Positions 1 through 12,336 of a stretch of DNA of 64,000 nt are shown one piece after another. The stretch covers positions 3,348,001-3,412,000 of the forward strand of contig NC_135129.1 of the NCBI RefSeq assembly GCF_050908995.1, in the 5' to 3' direction. Source of the stretch: Andrena cerasifolii. Its lineage: Eukaryota; Arthropoda; Insecta; Hymenoptera; Andrenidae. The first letter of the stretch is position 1. Every line of letters begins with the position of its first letter. The notes below the pieces were generated by a model. It saw only the letters and a program-made list of their open reading frames with translations. It did no database searches and was not told the DNA's origin. The position numbers and the translations under genes are program-made.

Positions 1-177
1 AAACTTCCGGGCCGCGCAGTTTAAAGCCGAAACAGCTGAGCGGGGAGCAGTGACCTCTGGCGCGCACGCGCAGAAGGCACGCGTAGATATAGACCCGCGC
101 ACACAGTAGAGCCGACGGCGATGATTCAAACCGAGAAAATGAGTTGCCGAATCCGAATGTCTCGGATTGGTCCATTA
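1..177 (-). repeat. Terminal part of a mariner-like repeat, cut by the window edge
   Basis: The right boundary at about 165-177 reads, on the minus strand, as an end beginning ACAGGGTGTCCCAAAATAAT. This ACAGGGTGT-type end recurs near 15811, 23911, 32967 and 47884, and is typical of many Tc1/mariner-type arthropod elements. The body is unusually GC- and CpG-rich (GCGCACGCGCAG and similar) compared with the AT-rich DNA to its right, which marks it as inserted material. The other end lies outside the window, so neither length nor coding capacity can be judged. The superfamily assignment rests only on the terminal motif. Confidence 0.45.
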
Positions 178-1205
178 TTTTGGGACACCCTGTATAGTAG
201 GGAAAGCTTTTCTGAAATAAGTTTCAGCCTCCCTTTCAAAAGGAGATGACTATATTATTTTTTATCACTGCGTTGACAGCTATATTTTAACGGACAGCAA
301 TAATAGAAATTTTAACATTTGTACGATATATATTTGAATATGCTTGTAACTTGGAAATGTGAAGGCTGTAAAATTCAGAGTACTACTTAGAGGAAAGTTA
401 TCTTGATCTCGCGCCAACAACTACAGGATAATTTCTCGATATGAATTCTTGGAGAAGCTGGCGAAATTCGGGATGCACTTTTATTCAGACCTTCACTTGC
501 AACGTAATAAAATATTGCAAAATAACAATTGCAAATTTTACACACCCATTGGGCAAATGCTTTTGTATTAACGTGAACTATATTTAATACCTTAATGTTT
601 TAAATTTTTATAACGCGAAGAATGATTTTTTCAACATACAAAACAGCTGTGCTAAAGCAGCATGCATTAATTAGGTAACTGCATTGTATTGCGCGTTATC
701 ATCATTATGTAAAATATTGGTAGCGCTATATTAGTGCTAAAACCTAATAACACTTTGTACAGAATAGCATTAACACACCATTTACTAACTAGAAAGGGTT
801 TTAACTAGTAGTTACAGAGTGAAAATTAATGAGTTGACTTACCGAACCGAGATAACGGCCAGCCTTCCTTGTAATTCTGTGTGCTCATGGAAATTCAATT
901 TAATGGAAACCTGCTATGTTAAACACAATTAAAAATCGGTCCAATTGAATGCTAACAAAAATTAGCTTTTGTTTCAGATTCTATACTGTATAGAAACAAA
1001 GAGGTAGAAAATTAACAGTATACCTAACTTTCCTTATTACAGATCATGATAGTAGAATGTAACAGGGTTTGGAGGTAGAACCGATTTATGGTCCGGTGCA
1101 TTCGTATTTAATAAATCCTTAAACTGATTTTTTTCGAAAACAAAGTTACTCTACTATTTCCACGTATTTCGGCACAATGCAATGGTTCACTTTATTTGCA
1201 GTTAT
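178..1205. other. AT-rich non-coding stretch, nothing recognised
   Basis: I see no open frame of note, no RNA gene and no clear repeat boundary. The sequence is AT-rich with short homopolymer runs. Confidence 0.5.
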
Positions 1206-1745
1206 ACGAAACATATTTCCTTTTAGCAGTGAAAGTTCGTGTTTAGGGGTTGAAATTACTCATTAAAGTTGGGATTTGGAAAACAATTTAGTCGAATAAC
1301 TAGAAATTAACTAGGGGCAGAGATATATATCTGCAATAAAGGTGTTGGACTCGTACCATCTGACGGGTAATTAAACATTGCAAACTCATGCTCCAAACTT
1401 CAGAATTGAAAAATATCGACTTCTTTTCATTTCCCGGTAATTTTCCAAAATTCGGAAAAATATACGTCTCTAAATTTCGTTTAGTTCTGTGTACTTACAC
1501 ATCTTTAAATATTTATAAAAAATCCTTTTTTCGCTACAGCGGCGCCATCTGTGATTTTGAAAAAGTTTTGCGTGTACCATGCTATTCCTTATAAAAAACC
1601 ATGCAGCTTTCTTCTTTACATTTACATTTTTGTCTGTCCCCAGTCATTCTCGAGTTATTCGACTAAATATTTTTCCAACCCCCAAATTTGAAGTGTAACT
1701 TCATCCCCTAAACGTGAATTTTCGCCGCTGAACAAAATACATATC
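1206..1745. repeat. Imperfect inverted repeat, ~110-bp arms (MITE-like)
   Basis: The segment 1206-1320 aligns with the reverse complement of 1634-1743. Shared blocks include CGTGTTTAGGGG (left) against CACGTTTAGGGGATGA (right arm, complemented) and the exact word TTTAGTCGAATAACT in both arms. Arm identity is clearly above chance but well below perfect, so this is an old element. The 310 bp between the arms carry a 68-codon frame with no recognisable domain. No target duplication could be identified, so the superfamily is open. Confidence 0.6.
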
Positions 1746-4561
1746 CAGTATTTTTAGGTACTATATCTGTATGCCCAGTTTCATCAAAATCAGTATGCAA
1801 CAGATGAATTTTACTCAACGAATTTTCAATGTTGATTTTTCGAAACTGATGGCTCAATTCGAAAAATTACTTTCTACATTTTCAATTCATTTCTGAAGAA
1901 CAAATTATCCTATGGCTTGTTATACCACACATCCTCACCCACTCTGTATGATAACAGTAGAAGGATTGAATGGCTGATCGTGATCTGCTAGAATCTGCCC
2001 GCTATTCTGCTTTTCTCTAACCCGCCTCAGTCGGTTTTATTCCAGGAATCTATGCAAACACTATCCTCATGAATTCAAACCCAATGGCCGGGCAAACAAT
2101 TAGAAAATACTCGACCGCGTCTACCTGGAGCTTAGGAGAGGACTAGAGAAAATCAACCTTGTCGCTACTCTAGGGAACTGTCAACACTTGGGTATTCTGG
2201 TGCTCACGATACAAGCATTCAAGCCATAGTGGAGCCTTCGTAACTCACAGAATTGCTTCCAGTCGATCCACTTGCACGATCTCACCACTGGTGAGCTAGC
2301 TTAAACACCTCGGGGTCGCTAATTCCCCCTTAGGGCAACCGGAGGATAAATGAAAATAGTCATTAACGGCTAATTGATTTTCTTTCGTACAAAACTATTA
2401 GTGAGAATTTAAATTTTTAACCGAGTCGTTTCTGGATCAAAGATCTTCTTTGTGTATTCTCAGATGTGTGCCTGAAGATTGAAGATGAATTAATTCGTTT
2501 CGACTACAGAATGATGCTATATACCATTTAATCCTTAAATGGCATGCATAGTAAAATAAATCTTTGCATTAAATTTGTGATGTAATGTCTGTAATGTTTT
2601 TCTTTATAGAAGTGCTACTAATAATAAGTAATAAGTAACATAAGTAACGTGATTTAAAGTATAAGATGTATCAAAATGGATCCTGTATCCTTCAGGTGAA
2701 AGTTAAAAATATTTTTTCCTGCTGCATCAGTGTGATTATTACGTTTTTCACCGAGAATGAATTCTTTTTGCCCTGAAACCTTTTTTTCAGTCCTGACAGG
2801 TATGTAAAATATTACTATGAATTTTATGGCGTTACTTTTGCTATCCTCTGCATTGGTAAGATTTCTGCGATTTGTAGGAATAAAGGTTTGGGGTAGGTTG
2901 AAGCTAAGCCTTAAAGCTAAGAACGTGCTGTCAAAGCTCTTTACTGTTTCATACTTCTCCAGTTCCGCGCAGAGAGTTTGTCCCCGATTTGTTTATTTAT
3001 GCATCTTTGCAACGTGGTAAAACTGCGGCGTACGTTTGCAACCATTTGCCAGAAAGATTCTTGGTATGGTAATATTTTATGCTCGGAGATAATTAAGGGC
3101 GACTCGTTGGATACGTTCTGATGTAAGATTAATTATATTTATTTACCTGCGGTTGATGGAAAGAAAAATATTCTTGTCCCGGTTCGGTATTTTTCAAAGC
3201 AAGAAACCGAGTTTATTAAATAGGTGAAGAAACAAAACCAGAAAACATTTGCCTGATAAAACATGGTAATTAAAATTTCTTTCTTTAAATTTGAATCACA
3301 TTTAGATTATACAAATTTATGCATCTGTTGAACCGAAAAATTAGTAGAATGAATTTTATATAGCTTGTAAAACTATACGCGATGCATGTTATGTATTAAA
3401 AGCTCGAAACACTAGTAATAGGCATATAATTTATATTCTTTAATTATAATCGTCGCTAATAATCTTACTTATTATTCCAACGGTTCGTTTCAGTACAATA
3501 TCGCTAATACACTAAACATTGCATAAGACCAGCTACTCTGAACAATGGAAAGTATTCAGTCATATAAATTTTCAGTTATAAACTATTACACAACGAGATA
3601 CAGTTCAGTTTAAAATATTATCACTTTACGTCGGCATGGAAAGGAATATATCGTGGGTATACTGGTAAAACACACTAACAAAAAGTCAAGAAATGCCCGT
3701 CTTTAGTTTATGGTAGAACAATTTTAATCAACGTTAAATTAAAGTACTTGTTGCGTTAAAAAAGTTCAGATAACAGCACGAGTTATTAGTAAAACTTTAG
3801 ATATTAACATGAGTTATTTAGCCCAAAATTTGTTTCAAATTCATTAAGTTTTTTTTACAGTTTTACTATAATTGAACAAAAGCTTTGAATACAGTTTCTG
3901 GAAACCCATGGACATTGACTTACTCTGGTTTACCAGTGAATCCGCGATATTATCAATATTGTGTAATCCGCAGAAATAGAAACAAGACGTCGAGAAAACT
4001 GTCTGCTTCCCTTATGCATATTTCTTGGAGGACGAGAGGGTTAAACGTGCAGAGAGTGAAGGGGCGGGTCTGGATGGAAGGATTGCAAATCGGATTCACG
4101 AACTTGCACTGACAAATCTTGGGGCGGCTTTCCGCTTTAGAAAAAGAGACGCGCGCGATGCTCAAGGCTGTCAGAAATGGTTCTTCGTGGCGACGTGGTG
4201 CCTGGAAAATGTTCAAAATTTCACTGTCACTTAGGGGAGAGTTGCCGAAACCGTACCGGCCTCCTAAATCGTGCCTGAACAATTTCTGTTTTGTTAGCGA
4301 ATATGAGTAACCTTTAACAGTAAAGATATGAAATAAATCGAGCAATGAGATGTTCCAACAAAATATTTCCAAATTATATCTTATTTTGTGCGCGCTAAAA
4401 TCATTTAAAAGAGTCAGGTACGATTGGTGTAACTTTTGGCTAATTTTTTTTTTTAATTAGTTATTTTAAGTCGCATCAACCTCCAAGTTGGGTTATTAGC
4501 GACACAGATCATAGAACCAATGTTCACAACTCTTTAAGAAGATTGGTATTTTGAAGGAATC
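1746..4561. other. Unassigned non-coding DNA
   Basis: No gene or repeat boundary could be supported here. Overlapping short frames at 3885-4372 occur on both strands in a slightly GC-richer patch and show no domain. The block 2100-2350 is less AT-rich than its surroundings, but I do not recognise it. Confidence 0.45.
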
Positions 4562-5000
4562 TCAGCAGCTGTTTATCTCCTTGCGGTCGGTGAAATTTTT
4601 CTGTAAGCAGGTGTCAATCTCGCAGCGTTTCCTTTCAGTTGAGAATTGGCGGCAGGAGAGTATAAGGTGATCGATGGTTAATTTGGTGTTGCATGTAGCA
4701 CAAATTGGGGTGTCTGCTTTACTCATTATGTGTGAATGGGATATTTTGGTGTGGCCAATTCCGATGCGTGATACTGCTACTTGGTTTGGTCTTGTAAGGT
4801 TACGGACACAGGTGATTTCAAAGAAGTTGTTTTTTAGTAGTAGCTGTCGGGATGTACGTTTTGTTTCCATTCCTTGTCCCAGTATTCATTGATTGCCATT
4901 TTAGCGGCACTTAGTTTCTGGGCCATAAACTCACGTAGTTTGGTAGGTTCTGCCGAGGAGTTTGCATCTTGGCTACTTCACTTTAGCTTTCATTTTGCAA
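4562..5000 (-). pseudogene. Non-LTR retrotransposon ORF2 C-terminal fragment
   Basis: The minus-strand frame 4870-4562 contains RIGIGHTKISHSHIMSKAD followed by PICATCNTKLTIDHLILSC. This is the hallmark of the region just after the RNase H domain in Jockey/R1-group non-LTR retrotransposons: an RxGHT..THS-type motif, then a CxxC..HxxxxC zinc-knuckle-like tail. Upstream on the same strand (about 4990-4871), in a shifted frame, come EVAKMQTP and then KMAINEYWDKEWKQ, which match the linker that normally precedes this motif. The frame shift between the two blocks and the absence of reverse transcriptase, endonuclease and ORF1 show a dead 5'-truncated copy. Clade assignment beyond Jockey/R1-like is not secure. 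Confidence 0.8.
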
Positions 5001-6530
5001 TTTTGGATTTTTCTAAAAGTAAGTTTATCGTGGAACATTTTATGATCATTTTATCTATATATTACGCTTATTATAAAGCTCAAATCGATATTTACACTCA
5101 GCACGTATTAGTTCTGTTGATACAGATGATTGATATATATAAAAAAAAACATGATCCAGTGCATACAATGCAAAGTTCAAGGAAGTTGTGGAGAAGTGCT
5201 AAAAATACAAAACTGTTCTGATTGTTTGTTATTGATGAAACAAGATTTATGAGATGTGAATTAATATTAATATAAATATGTTACTTCTTTATTATTGTGT
5301 ATGCTGGATGTCTCTGTACTTGTTTTTACTGTGTGTAAATATATGGTATAAATCAACTATGCTTTTCTCACCCATTTTTTTATTATGCTTTTTTCGCATA
5401 TTTAGTACGTTTAAGGGAGGTAAGATTTTGTAAACTGATAGGTATGATTTAGGAGACCAGTTGTTTAAATCGTACCTTTTACACTATCACATAAAAAGGC
5501 TTGTAACAAATTAATTCCTTCTTGACAAAAAATGAAACATGTAATAGTACAGGCGTTGCACATCAAGCTGCAATTTCCAATGTTAACTTGTTTACAAATT
5601 ATTGCCAAATAGGAAAAGTACCTAACATAAAAATATCAAACTCTCCGCTATGTGTAATTGAAGATATTTATGAAATCCCAGGAAAATTCATCCTTTACCG
5701 TGATTGTTACTAATTGCAATAAATAATCCTTGGATTAACTCAACGAAAGAATTTATTCGACAAGGGTGATTGACCTTCTTTTTCACTAATTGCACGGGGA
5801 ATTTTAGAAAGATATTTTGAATAACGTCTCGTTTACTTGCTCGCAAGCAAGAAACTACAGCTTGCATTTGCCTTTGGAGTATTCCCTGAGCCGGGGTTGT
5901 AAACATTCTGCAGAACTCTTATATATTCTACAGTGTTCTCATTTCTGTTAAATTGTTCTGTTTCTTTAGTTTAATTCTGAACAAATGAATGCAAATCAGT
6001 TTTATTTGCAGTAATAATAAACATTACGTTTCTAAATAATACAACGTAAGTATTATTTATTTACTACCCTTTCCTAGCGAAATTATACAACGCCGAATAA
6101 ATTCTAATGAAATGTACAGAGACTTTTTGGACTTACTGTAAGTAAAATACACCGAAGAGTCAGGCGAATAAGAATATCCTCGAATATTCCGCTGCGCTAA
6201 GAAGCTAAAGATAAATAACAAACTACAAGCTACCGTTTCCACTGCTCCGTCCTTTCCAGAGAATAATTGGAGACTTTGCTGCAAAAAGGAGGCAGCTCCA
6301 TAATTTGCTGAAAGGGAATTACAGGTAGCGCTGAATGTACAATGCACAAAAAGAATTAACTGCGAGTTAACAGAAGATATTCTGTAGTTTCTGGTACAGA
6401 CGACGTTGATTAAGCAAATGAACTATGGGACTACTTCATGATTTAATTAAGTATACATATTTCACTGTGATCTTTCTAAAATTATGTAGATTGAGGTTTT
6501 CCTATATGCTTCCATGTACTCATCAAGCTT
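5001..6530. other. Unassigned AT-rich non-coding DNA
   Basis: There are several short frames of 60-115 codons with composition typical of random AT-rich DNA and no domain. No repeat ends were recognised. Confidence 0.45.
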
Positions 6531-6765
6531 GGCTCGTCCCAATAGGCAAAATTAGGCAGCTGCTTGGGGGGTAAAGTGGACAAGGGGCGCGAAATAGTAT
6601 GTTCATTGTTGGCATTTTTTAAAATAAAGCTTTAAATGAAATATTACAAGGTGTACTATAAAAGTTTTAGGCTACGAATAAAAATTCAGAGCGAGGTCAT
6701 CAAAAGGGTGAAACAAAGGGTGGAATTTTGCAAGTTCGCCTAGGGCGCCAAAAATACATAGTTTT
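6531..6765. repeat. Possible degenerate hAT-like fragment
   Basis: The text GGCAAAATTAGGCAGCTGCTT near 6544 and CGCCTAGGGCGCCAAAAAT near 6738 resemble the subterminal 'gggcagctgcctagggcgcc' wording common in insect hAT elements. The hAT element at 21198 has similar wording (GGGCAGTTGCCGCCTAGGCC). I could not find a convincing CAG...CTG end pair or an 8-bp duplication here, so this is only a weak call. Confidence 0.3.
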
Positions 6766-8636
6766 AAAAATACAAAAATAGAGAAAAAAATACAAGAAAC
6801 GGCGTGTGATCACAATCGGTATTTTCTTGCCATAATGGGAAGCTATCGTTTTTTATAAACTATCATCAAATATGATTCTGTATCGAAGGGACAGCCTGCC
6901 TCACTAATTTCTTGAGTTATATTATATAGGTATCGTTTAATTATGGGTACACTGAAATACAAATTGTTTTATTTAATAGTTCGATAAATGCTTATCACTG
7001 AGTCGTTGTATGTAATCATTGTTTAACATTCCCAACTATTTAAACACTATGAAAAGTGTAAATTCTGTTGCAGACCCAGAGTCGGCGTGCGACCGCTGGT
7101 GGCCCAAAACTAATAAGCCCGACCACCGCGCCGGAAGGTTAATGTAATTATTTACCCGGGCTAAACGGATTTTTATAGAATTTCGTGCAAAAGGGGGCAG
7201 CTCTGAATTTCCAAAATTCACCCTGTCACAGAAAAAAATATATTTTCGCTTAAAAAAATACTTCGAACATGTACTTGAAAATATTTTGTTTACACTGTGT
7301 TTATTAGTTTTCCAAAAGTTAATACAGCTGGAGCTGTCCCCTTGTTGCTGCAAACTGTTTAGTTATACCATTGAGGATTCAACCCAGATTTCACACCAGA
7401 TTCAAATGCCTGCGAAGATTTATATTCGGAAACTATCGAACACAGAGAAAAGAACAGCTAATAACAGTGATGCACGAAATATCTAAGGCTACATCATCCT
7501 GTTCAATGCCGCATAAAAATCTGGAATCATTCCAGCAAACATTCAATATGTGTTTCACAGTACAATGCTGTTGATAAAAAAGAGTTCGAGGTGCAGCTGT
7601 TTTCTACACGAAAATGTATTATAAATTAATAGAGGAAAAGGTACCTAAATGTTATAATAAGTGAGTGCTGTAATTTTCTCACGACGTAATTCTTTATTTA
7701 GGTGCAACGATGTAACTGCAGAATGCGTGAAATAAATTGTAATGTATAATTGTCATTTTGGAGGGCCGAAATATGAGAAATAAGTTTCTTTTCTTTATTT
7801 TGGCCCGTTTGCATGTTTAGGGGGTGGAAGCAACCCTCAAAATTCGTAAGAAGAGAACCCCTGTGACTGTCAGAGGGGATACTTATTCTCAGATCATTTT
7901 TCCGCATTTTCGGTTAGTTCACTTTCCACTTTCCGACTCCCTCCTGTGGCGACCAATGAAATTCCACCCCGGGAGAAGAAAGTTGGACAACGAGATTGGA
8001 GCAAGCGTCGAGAAAAAGACAGGTTAGCGCCTCGTGCAGTTGCAGTTCGAAGAGCATACCGCCTCAGGGTCACCGGATGAGGAATATATTTCAATCCATT
8101 CTTCATTCTCTCCTAACCGCCCCTCTCTTCCCCTCACCCGCCACTTTCTCTGACAGAAACCCTTTCTGAAATCGTTTCTTCTTCCTCCCTATATGTTCTT
8201 AGGTCGCTTGGATTATTCCATTCTTGATTGCAAAAGTTCGTAAAAACTGGTTTATGAATACACTAATATAATACACACTTAGTAGTTAATGTAATATACA
8301 TAGTGTATATTAATATACACATAGTGTATATTATGTTAGAATATTAGATCATAGTGTGCGCAAGCAGACTAAATTGAACAAGTTGCCTAAGTTTATCGGT
8401 GGATTAGTCTACTGACATGAATAAGTCGCCGAGTATTAAGGACCACTACGATGAGGTAATTATTATACAAGGCGAACTACCGAACTTTACCACCTCAAAT
8501 AACGGTGAATATTACATAAAAAGGCTCTCGCATAAAATTTCTATAGTATCTAGAGGAACATTTCTGGAACATTTTTTTCAAATTGAAATTTCTCGAGGAG
8601 TGAGGGTGATGGCGGGAAACGGTTTGCAGATTTGTG
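6766..8636. other. Unassigned non-coding DNA with a small AT palindrome
   Basis: Nothing here is recognisable as a gene. Around 8290-8335 the word ACATAGTGTATATTA is repeated in a short AT-rich tandem, partly palindromic array. The block 7900-8170 is less AT-rich and ends in a CT-rich run, and it carries overlapping short frames on both strands without domains. Confidence 0.45.
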
Positions 8637-8640
8637 TTAA

Positions 8641-9280
8641 GGGGGTACAGGGGTATTAGACGGCTAAAATGAACGGTTCCTTTTGTTTATTATGGATATA
8701 ACACACATTTTAAGACTAGGAAACCTGAGAAATATTAAAAATTAAAGGAATTACAAAGCGTCAAAGTGAAGTTAAAACGGTGAACATCATAAGTCGAGAA
8801 CGGATTGATATTTTTAGTTGAAATTTTAATTGAACCTACAAAACACTCGTCTCTACAATGTGAAATTCGGTCGAAAAATTTTAATAAAAATTCACGAAGT
8901 TATACGACACATATCAACTTTGAAGAATTTTACTGAAGTAAACCTGTGATACATGTTGTCTTAAATGTTGTTTAAGTTATGCGATCTTATTGAGCGAGCT
9001 CTGCATTGCGGAGAAAAGTGTTTTGTAGGTTCAGTTAAAATTTCAACAAAAAATATCGATCCGTTCTCGAGTTACGATGTTCACCGTCTTGAGAAACATA
9101 GTTTTGAGAAAACGGCTTTACCTGCACTGGCCCGCCTGTTACTTTTTACGCTGTAACTCTCGCAATTTTTCGAATTTTTCAATGAAATCTTTTTTAAAAT
9201 ACTTCCAAGACTTGCAACTATCATAAACTATCGGAAAATTTTTTTTCGGTTATTTCATCCCGAAATACACGTGTACCCCT
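8641..9280. mobile_element. TTAA-flanked fold-back MITE (older copy)
   Basis: The element is bounded by TTAA at 8637-8640 and 9281-9284. The ends read GGGGGTACAGGGGT on the left and GTGTACCCCT on the right. Internally, 8780-8842 aligns with the reverse complement of 9028-9090: the left arm has CGAGAACGGATTGATATTTTT and the right arm the complementary ATATCGATCCGTTCTCGAG. Arms are more diverged than in the copies at 9429 and 37740, so this member is older. There is no coding capacity. The TTAA target suggests a piggyBac- or Sola3-type transposase supplied elsewhere, but the terminal GGGG differs from the canonical piggyBac CCC end. Confidence 0.7.
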
Positions 9281-9428
9281 TTAAACGCACAGAAATCTAT
9301 AAGAAACAGCTATTGAACGTTAAAAATTCACATGGCTGTTGAACAATAATTCAATAAGATGTTTATTGGTTAACCGCAAAAGTTATAATTCCCATTAGAG
9401 GAAGTATGAAACCCTGAAATATAAGATA

Positions 9429-9820
9429 GTTATGCCTAGTCAGGCGGTCGAAAAGAGGCGAATATTTGTGAATTTTTTTTGAAGAAGCGAAAGCGTATAT
9501 TTTTACAGAACTTTTTGCAATTCAAAGAGCAACATTTAAAGAACATTTGGTAATTTTTTCGTAGAAAAATATTTACGTTTATAATAAAATTAAGAGCGAC
9601 ATCCAAGAAGCCCCAAAACAACTTTTTAAAAAGGCTTCTTGGATGTCGCTCTTAATTTTATTATAAACGTAAATATTTTTCTACGAAAAAATTACCAAAT
9701 GTTCTTTAAATGTTGCTCTTTTAATTGCAAAAAGTTCTGTAAAAATATACGCTTTCGCTTCTTCAAAAAAAAATTCACAAATATTCGCCTCTTTTCGACC
9801 GCCTGACTAGGCATAACCCC
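9429..9820. mobile_element. Near-perfect ~390-bp palindromic element, copy 1
   Basis: About 185 bp of left arm is the near-exact reverse complement of the right arm, with only a ~25-base loop at about 9611-9635. The right terminus is GGCATAACCCC followed by TTAA at 9821-9824. The left terminus lacks the last few bases (GTTATGCCTAGTC directly after GATA), so the left TTAA is missing. The element is almost identical to 37740-38133 but in reverse orientation, which is visible because the asymmetric loop appears as its reverse complement. The 61-codon frame it contains comes only from the palindrome and is not a gene. Very high arm and copy identity implies recent spread. Confidence 0.9.
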
Positions 9821-9824
9821 TTAA

Positions 9825-10408
9825 TGCGAAGTTATAAAAATTCCCATAGTTTTCACTAAAGTAGTACAGTGAAAGAGTTTGAACATACTGTTATACTTTT
9901 ATAAATAAATCTACGGTGATTAAGTAACGACTAAGGTAAAAGTATAAAGACAGTGGTGCAGAAAGGATCCTCCTAAAGGAGCGAATAAACTGTCGTTCAA
10001 CTTACATACGTGCGAAGTCTTCTAGGTTAAATTAAGTATCCCTTGTCGACGCGTTCAACAACCGCTTTGGCCTTCTTCCACTCAAACGAGGGTAAACTCT
10101 CCTATAAATAAAGGTTTATCTTAATCAGCGACCCTTCTTTACGCGTGTTTATCTTTCAGTGGAGGGTTGAAGGAACATCTGCACTTTCAACCCCATCCAT
10201 TATTGTCGAATCCTTTAATATATCAAGCAAGGTAATGGGAATCTTACTTCAAACATCTTTGCGCACAAGAATTCCGTAACTTGCAAAAAAATCGAAAGTA
10301 TGCAGACAGTCAAATAAAATAATTAAATACAGGTTGGAAAGCAGGGGCCATTTCAGATGCGATGGTCACTTTTGTGGCTCGCAATTAATATTTAAAATAC
10401 GTTCACAC

Positions 10409-10410
<2 letters not shown>
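9825..10410. other. Unassigned non-coding DNA
   Basis: There is no gene. The text CAGTGGTGCAGAAAGGATCC at 9953 resembles a hAT end, but no partner end was found. The part 10030-10190 is a little less AT-rich than its surroundings, with no identifiable function. Confidence 0.4.
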
Positions 10411-10411
<1 letters not shown>

Positions 10412-10454
<43 letters not shown>

Positions 10455-10461
10455 GAGAGAG
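10412..10461. repeat. (AG)n microsatellite
   Basis: An uninterrupted GA/AG dinucleotide run of about 50 bp with a single GGG interruption near 10443. Confidence 0.97.
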
Positions 10462-10536
10462 CGATAAATATAAACGATAGTTTTTCATGAAAGTGTTTCA
10501 CGTGGAAATTGGTTTTTGTGAACTATCTCTTTACTG

Positions 10537-10795
10537 CAGTGTTTCCCGAGATTTTTTGAGTCGTGACACCTTTTGTAAAATTCAAATAACCTGTGACCCC
10601 CCTCCCTTTACCCCATATAAGGTAAAGTAAATTTATTATAGTAAAGAAAACACGTTACAAATAGGTATTTCAGAATATAATTCTAACTTAATAATATTTA
10701 ATTATTTTAATGTATATATTAAATGTACAATATTTTTAGACCCAGTATGTCACTCATACTAGGTGACTGGCCATTGATAAGAAACCCAGACTTAT
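10537..10795. mobile_element. hAT-like element fragment
   Basis: The segment starts CAGTGTTTCCCGAGATTTTT followed by a GAGTCGTGACACC...CTGTGACCCCC region. CAGTGTTTCCCRA followed by 'gtcgygacacc' wording is a common 5' end of insect hAT families. The opposite CTG end was not found. Near 10728, CAATATTTTTAGACCCAGT recurs at 32818 (there reading AGACCCAGTCCGTCATTGG), so the two loci share a dispersed sequence that may belong to the same family. There is no transposase coding sequence. Confidence 0.45.
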
Positions 10796-11459
10796 ACGTG
10801 AAATATTACACGAAAGTGATATTGAAAAAGTGTGCATAAAGTGTTCATAAACAGGAATGTGAAATTTTCATAAAAAGTATTTCATATTCGCTGTTCCTGA
10901 ATAACCGAGACATTTTTCCATCTGTGACAATAATATTCAGCTTAAATATATAGAAATTTCTTGACTGGATGTTTGTAAAAAGTAAGCGAAATTTCCCGAT
11001 AAAATTCTGCCGTCGGAAGAAAATACTATATATACGTCGGACCAGTTGGCAAAGTAAAAGGAAAAACTAAAATTCCGATACGGGTTATGCGATTTCAGCA
11101 GTGCACCAGTTCAAACTTGTGTTCGCTGCATACAAAATTACAAACTACCCAAGAGTAACACGAGCACGTAAGGGTTTCAGTTGTTAAAATTGCGCCCATA
11201 AATCTGATCGCAGCTTTATTGTGTCCCGGGAATACTTCAAAATTCCAATTCCTTTGAGTTGTAACTCTATTAGCTCACTGGCGTAATGGCTGTAAGAACA
11301 ATTTCATTGCACGGCTGTTAACAGGAACGAAATAAAAAATTACTTTCAGAAAGTCTCTACTTTAAAAATAAAAAAACGCCTGATTTAAAATTCAGTAAAT
11401 ATGCTACAACTGTACATGAAATAAATCCGAGTTTAAAAATAGTTCGAAATTATGGAAAA

Positions 11460-11605
11460 ACTTCTCATCGTCAGGACTTTGCTATCGAGAAAATCGATTT
11501 TCAAAATCCGTTAAGCGTGCGCACTGGATTAAGAACATTTCCAAATCGATTTTCTCAAAAATAAAACCACGTTCCGAGAAAATTTATTCCACAATTTTTA
11601 CTCTT
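11460..11605. repeat. Fragment related to the 23911-24287 MITE
   Basis: The stretch around 11490-11575 matches the reverse complement of 24110-24215. Shared words include AATCGATTTTCTC, AAATAAAACCACGTTC and GAGAAAATCGATTTTCAAAA. No terminal repeat is left here, so this is a remnant of the same dispersed family. Confidence 0.65.
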
Positions 11606-12336
11606 TTTTTAGCATAGATCCAACTGTTACTAAGATCCCGCCCCATTTTTAGCTAAGTGTATGTATATAGGGACTGAATATACAGAGACGTATTAAGATT
11701 TCAAAGTCTCGGTCGTTACATCGAACGATAAATAACAGAGAAGGCTACATCTGGTTTTACACGACCATTTAAAATCTCTCTTTAATCCGTTTCTGTCGTC
11801 AGCTGCTTAAATGTCACTCGTATTCCCATGCAGGTCGAATCTGACCGATTGGTGTAGATGGAACGCTAAGGTCGCCGTATTAATCGATACGAGAATAATT
11901 CATATTCTCGCTATGTTACAGATTGCGAACGATGTGAACACCCCAGTTTTTAGCCAGCTCATGCTCGGGGGCAGAAACGAGTTAAAACGTGCGGGGCTGA
12001 ACTAATACCCGCATCATTGAATTGCCAATAAGTAAAGCGTTGCAATTAAATCTGCATTACCCGTTTCGTTTTATTTATAATAGAGAGGCACGTCTACCTA
12101 TCGCTCGTATTGGACCCCTATAAGCGAATGGACGTAACAATTTCACAATCAGTGCGCTGTCAGATAAGTCCACAAATGTTTCATGTTCTAGCAGAGGTGA
12201 AATGGTGTTTTGGTAAATCAATGATTATAAGAATCGTGGCGAATATCATCGTTTATATTTTCCGCTGGATTCACGTACTGTAAGAAGTGGAGGAATAGCT
12301 TCCACAAAACAGGAATTTGTAAGCTACAGTTTTACA
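11606..12336. other. Unassigned non-coding DNA
   Basis: The interval includes a somewhat less AT-rich stretch at 11810-12200 with a 64-codon frame (11811-12005) that shows no domain. I cannot assign any function. Confidence 0.4.

Noticed and set aside
9436..9621. 61-codon frame with an identical protein at 37938-38123
   Set aside because: The identity only reflects the duplicated palindromic element; it is not a conserved gene.
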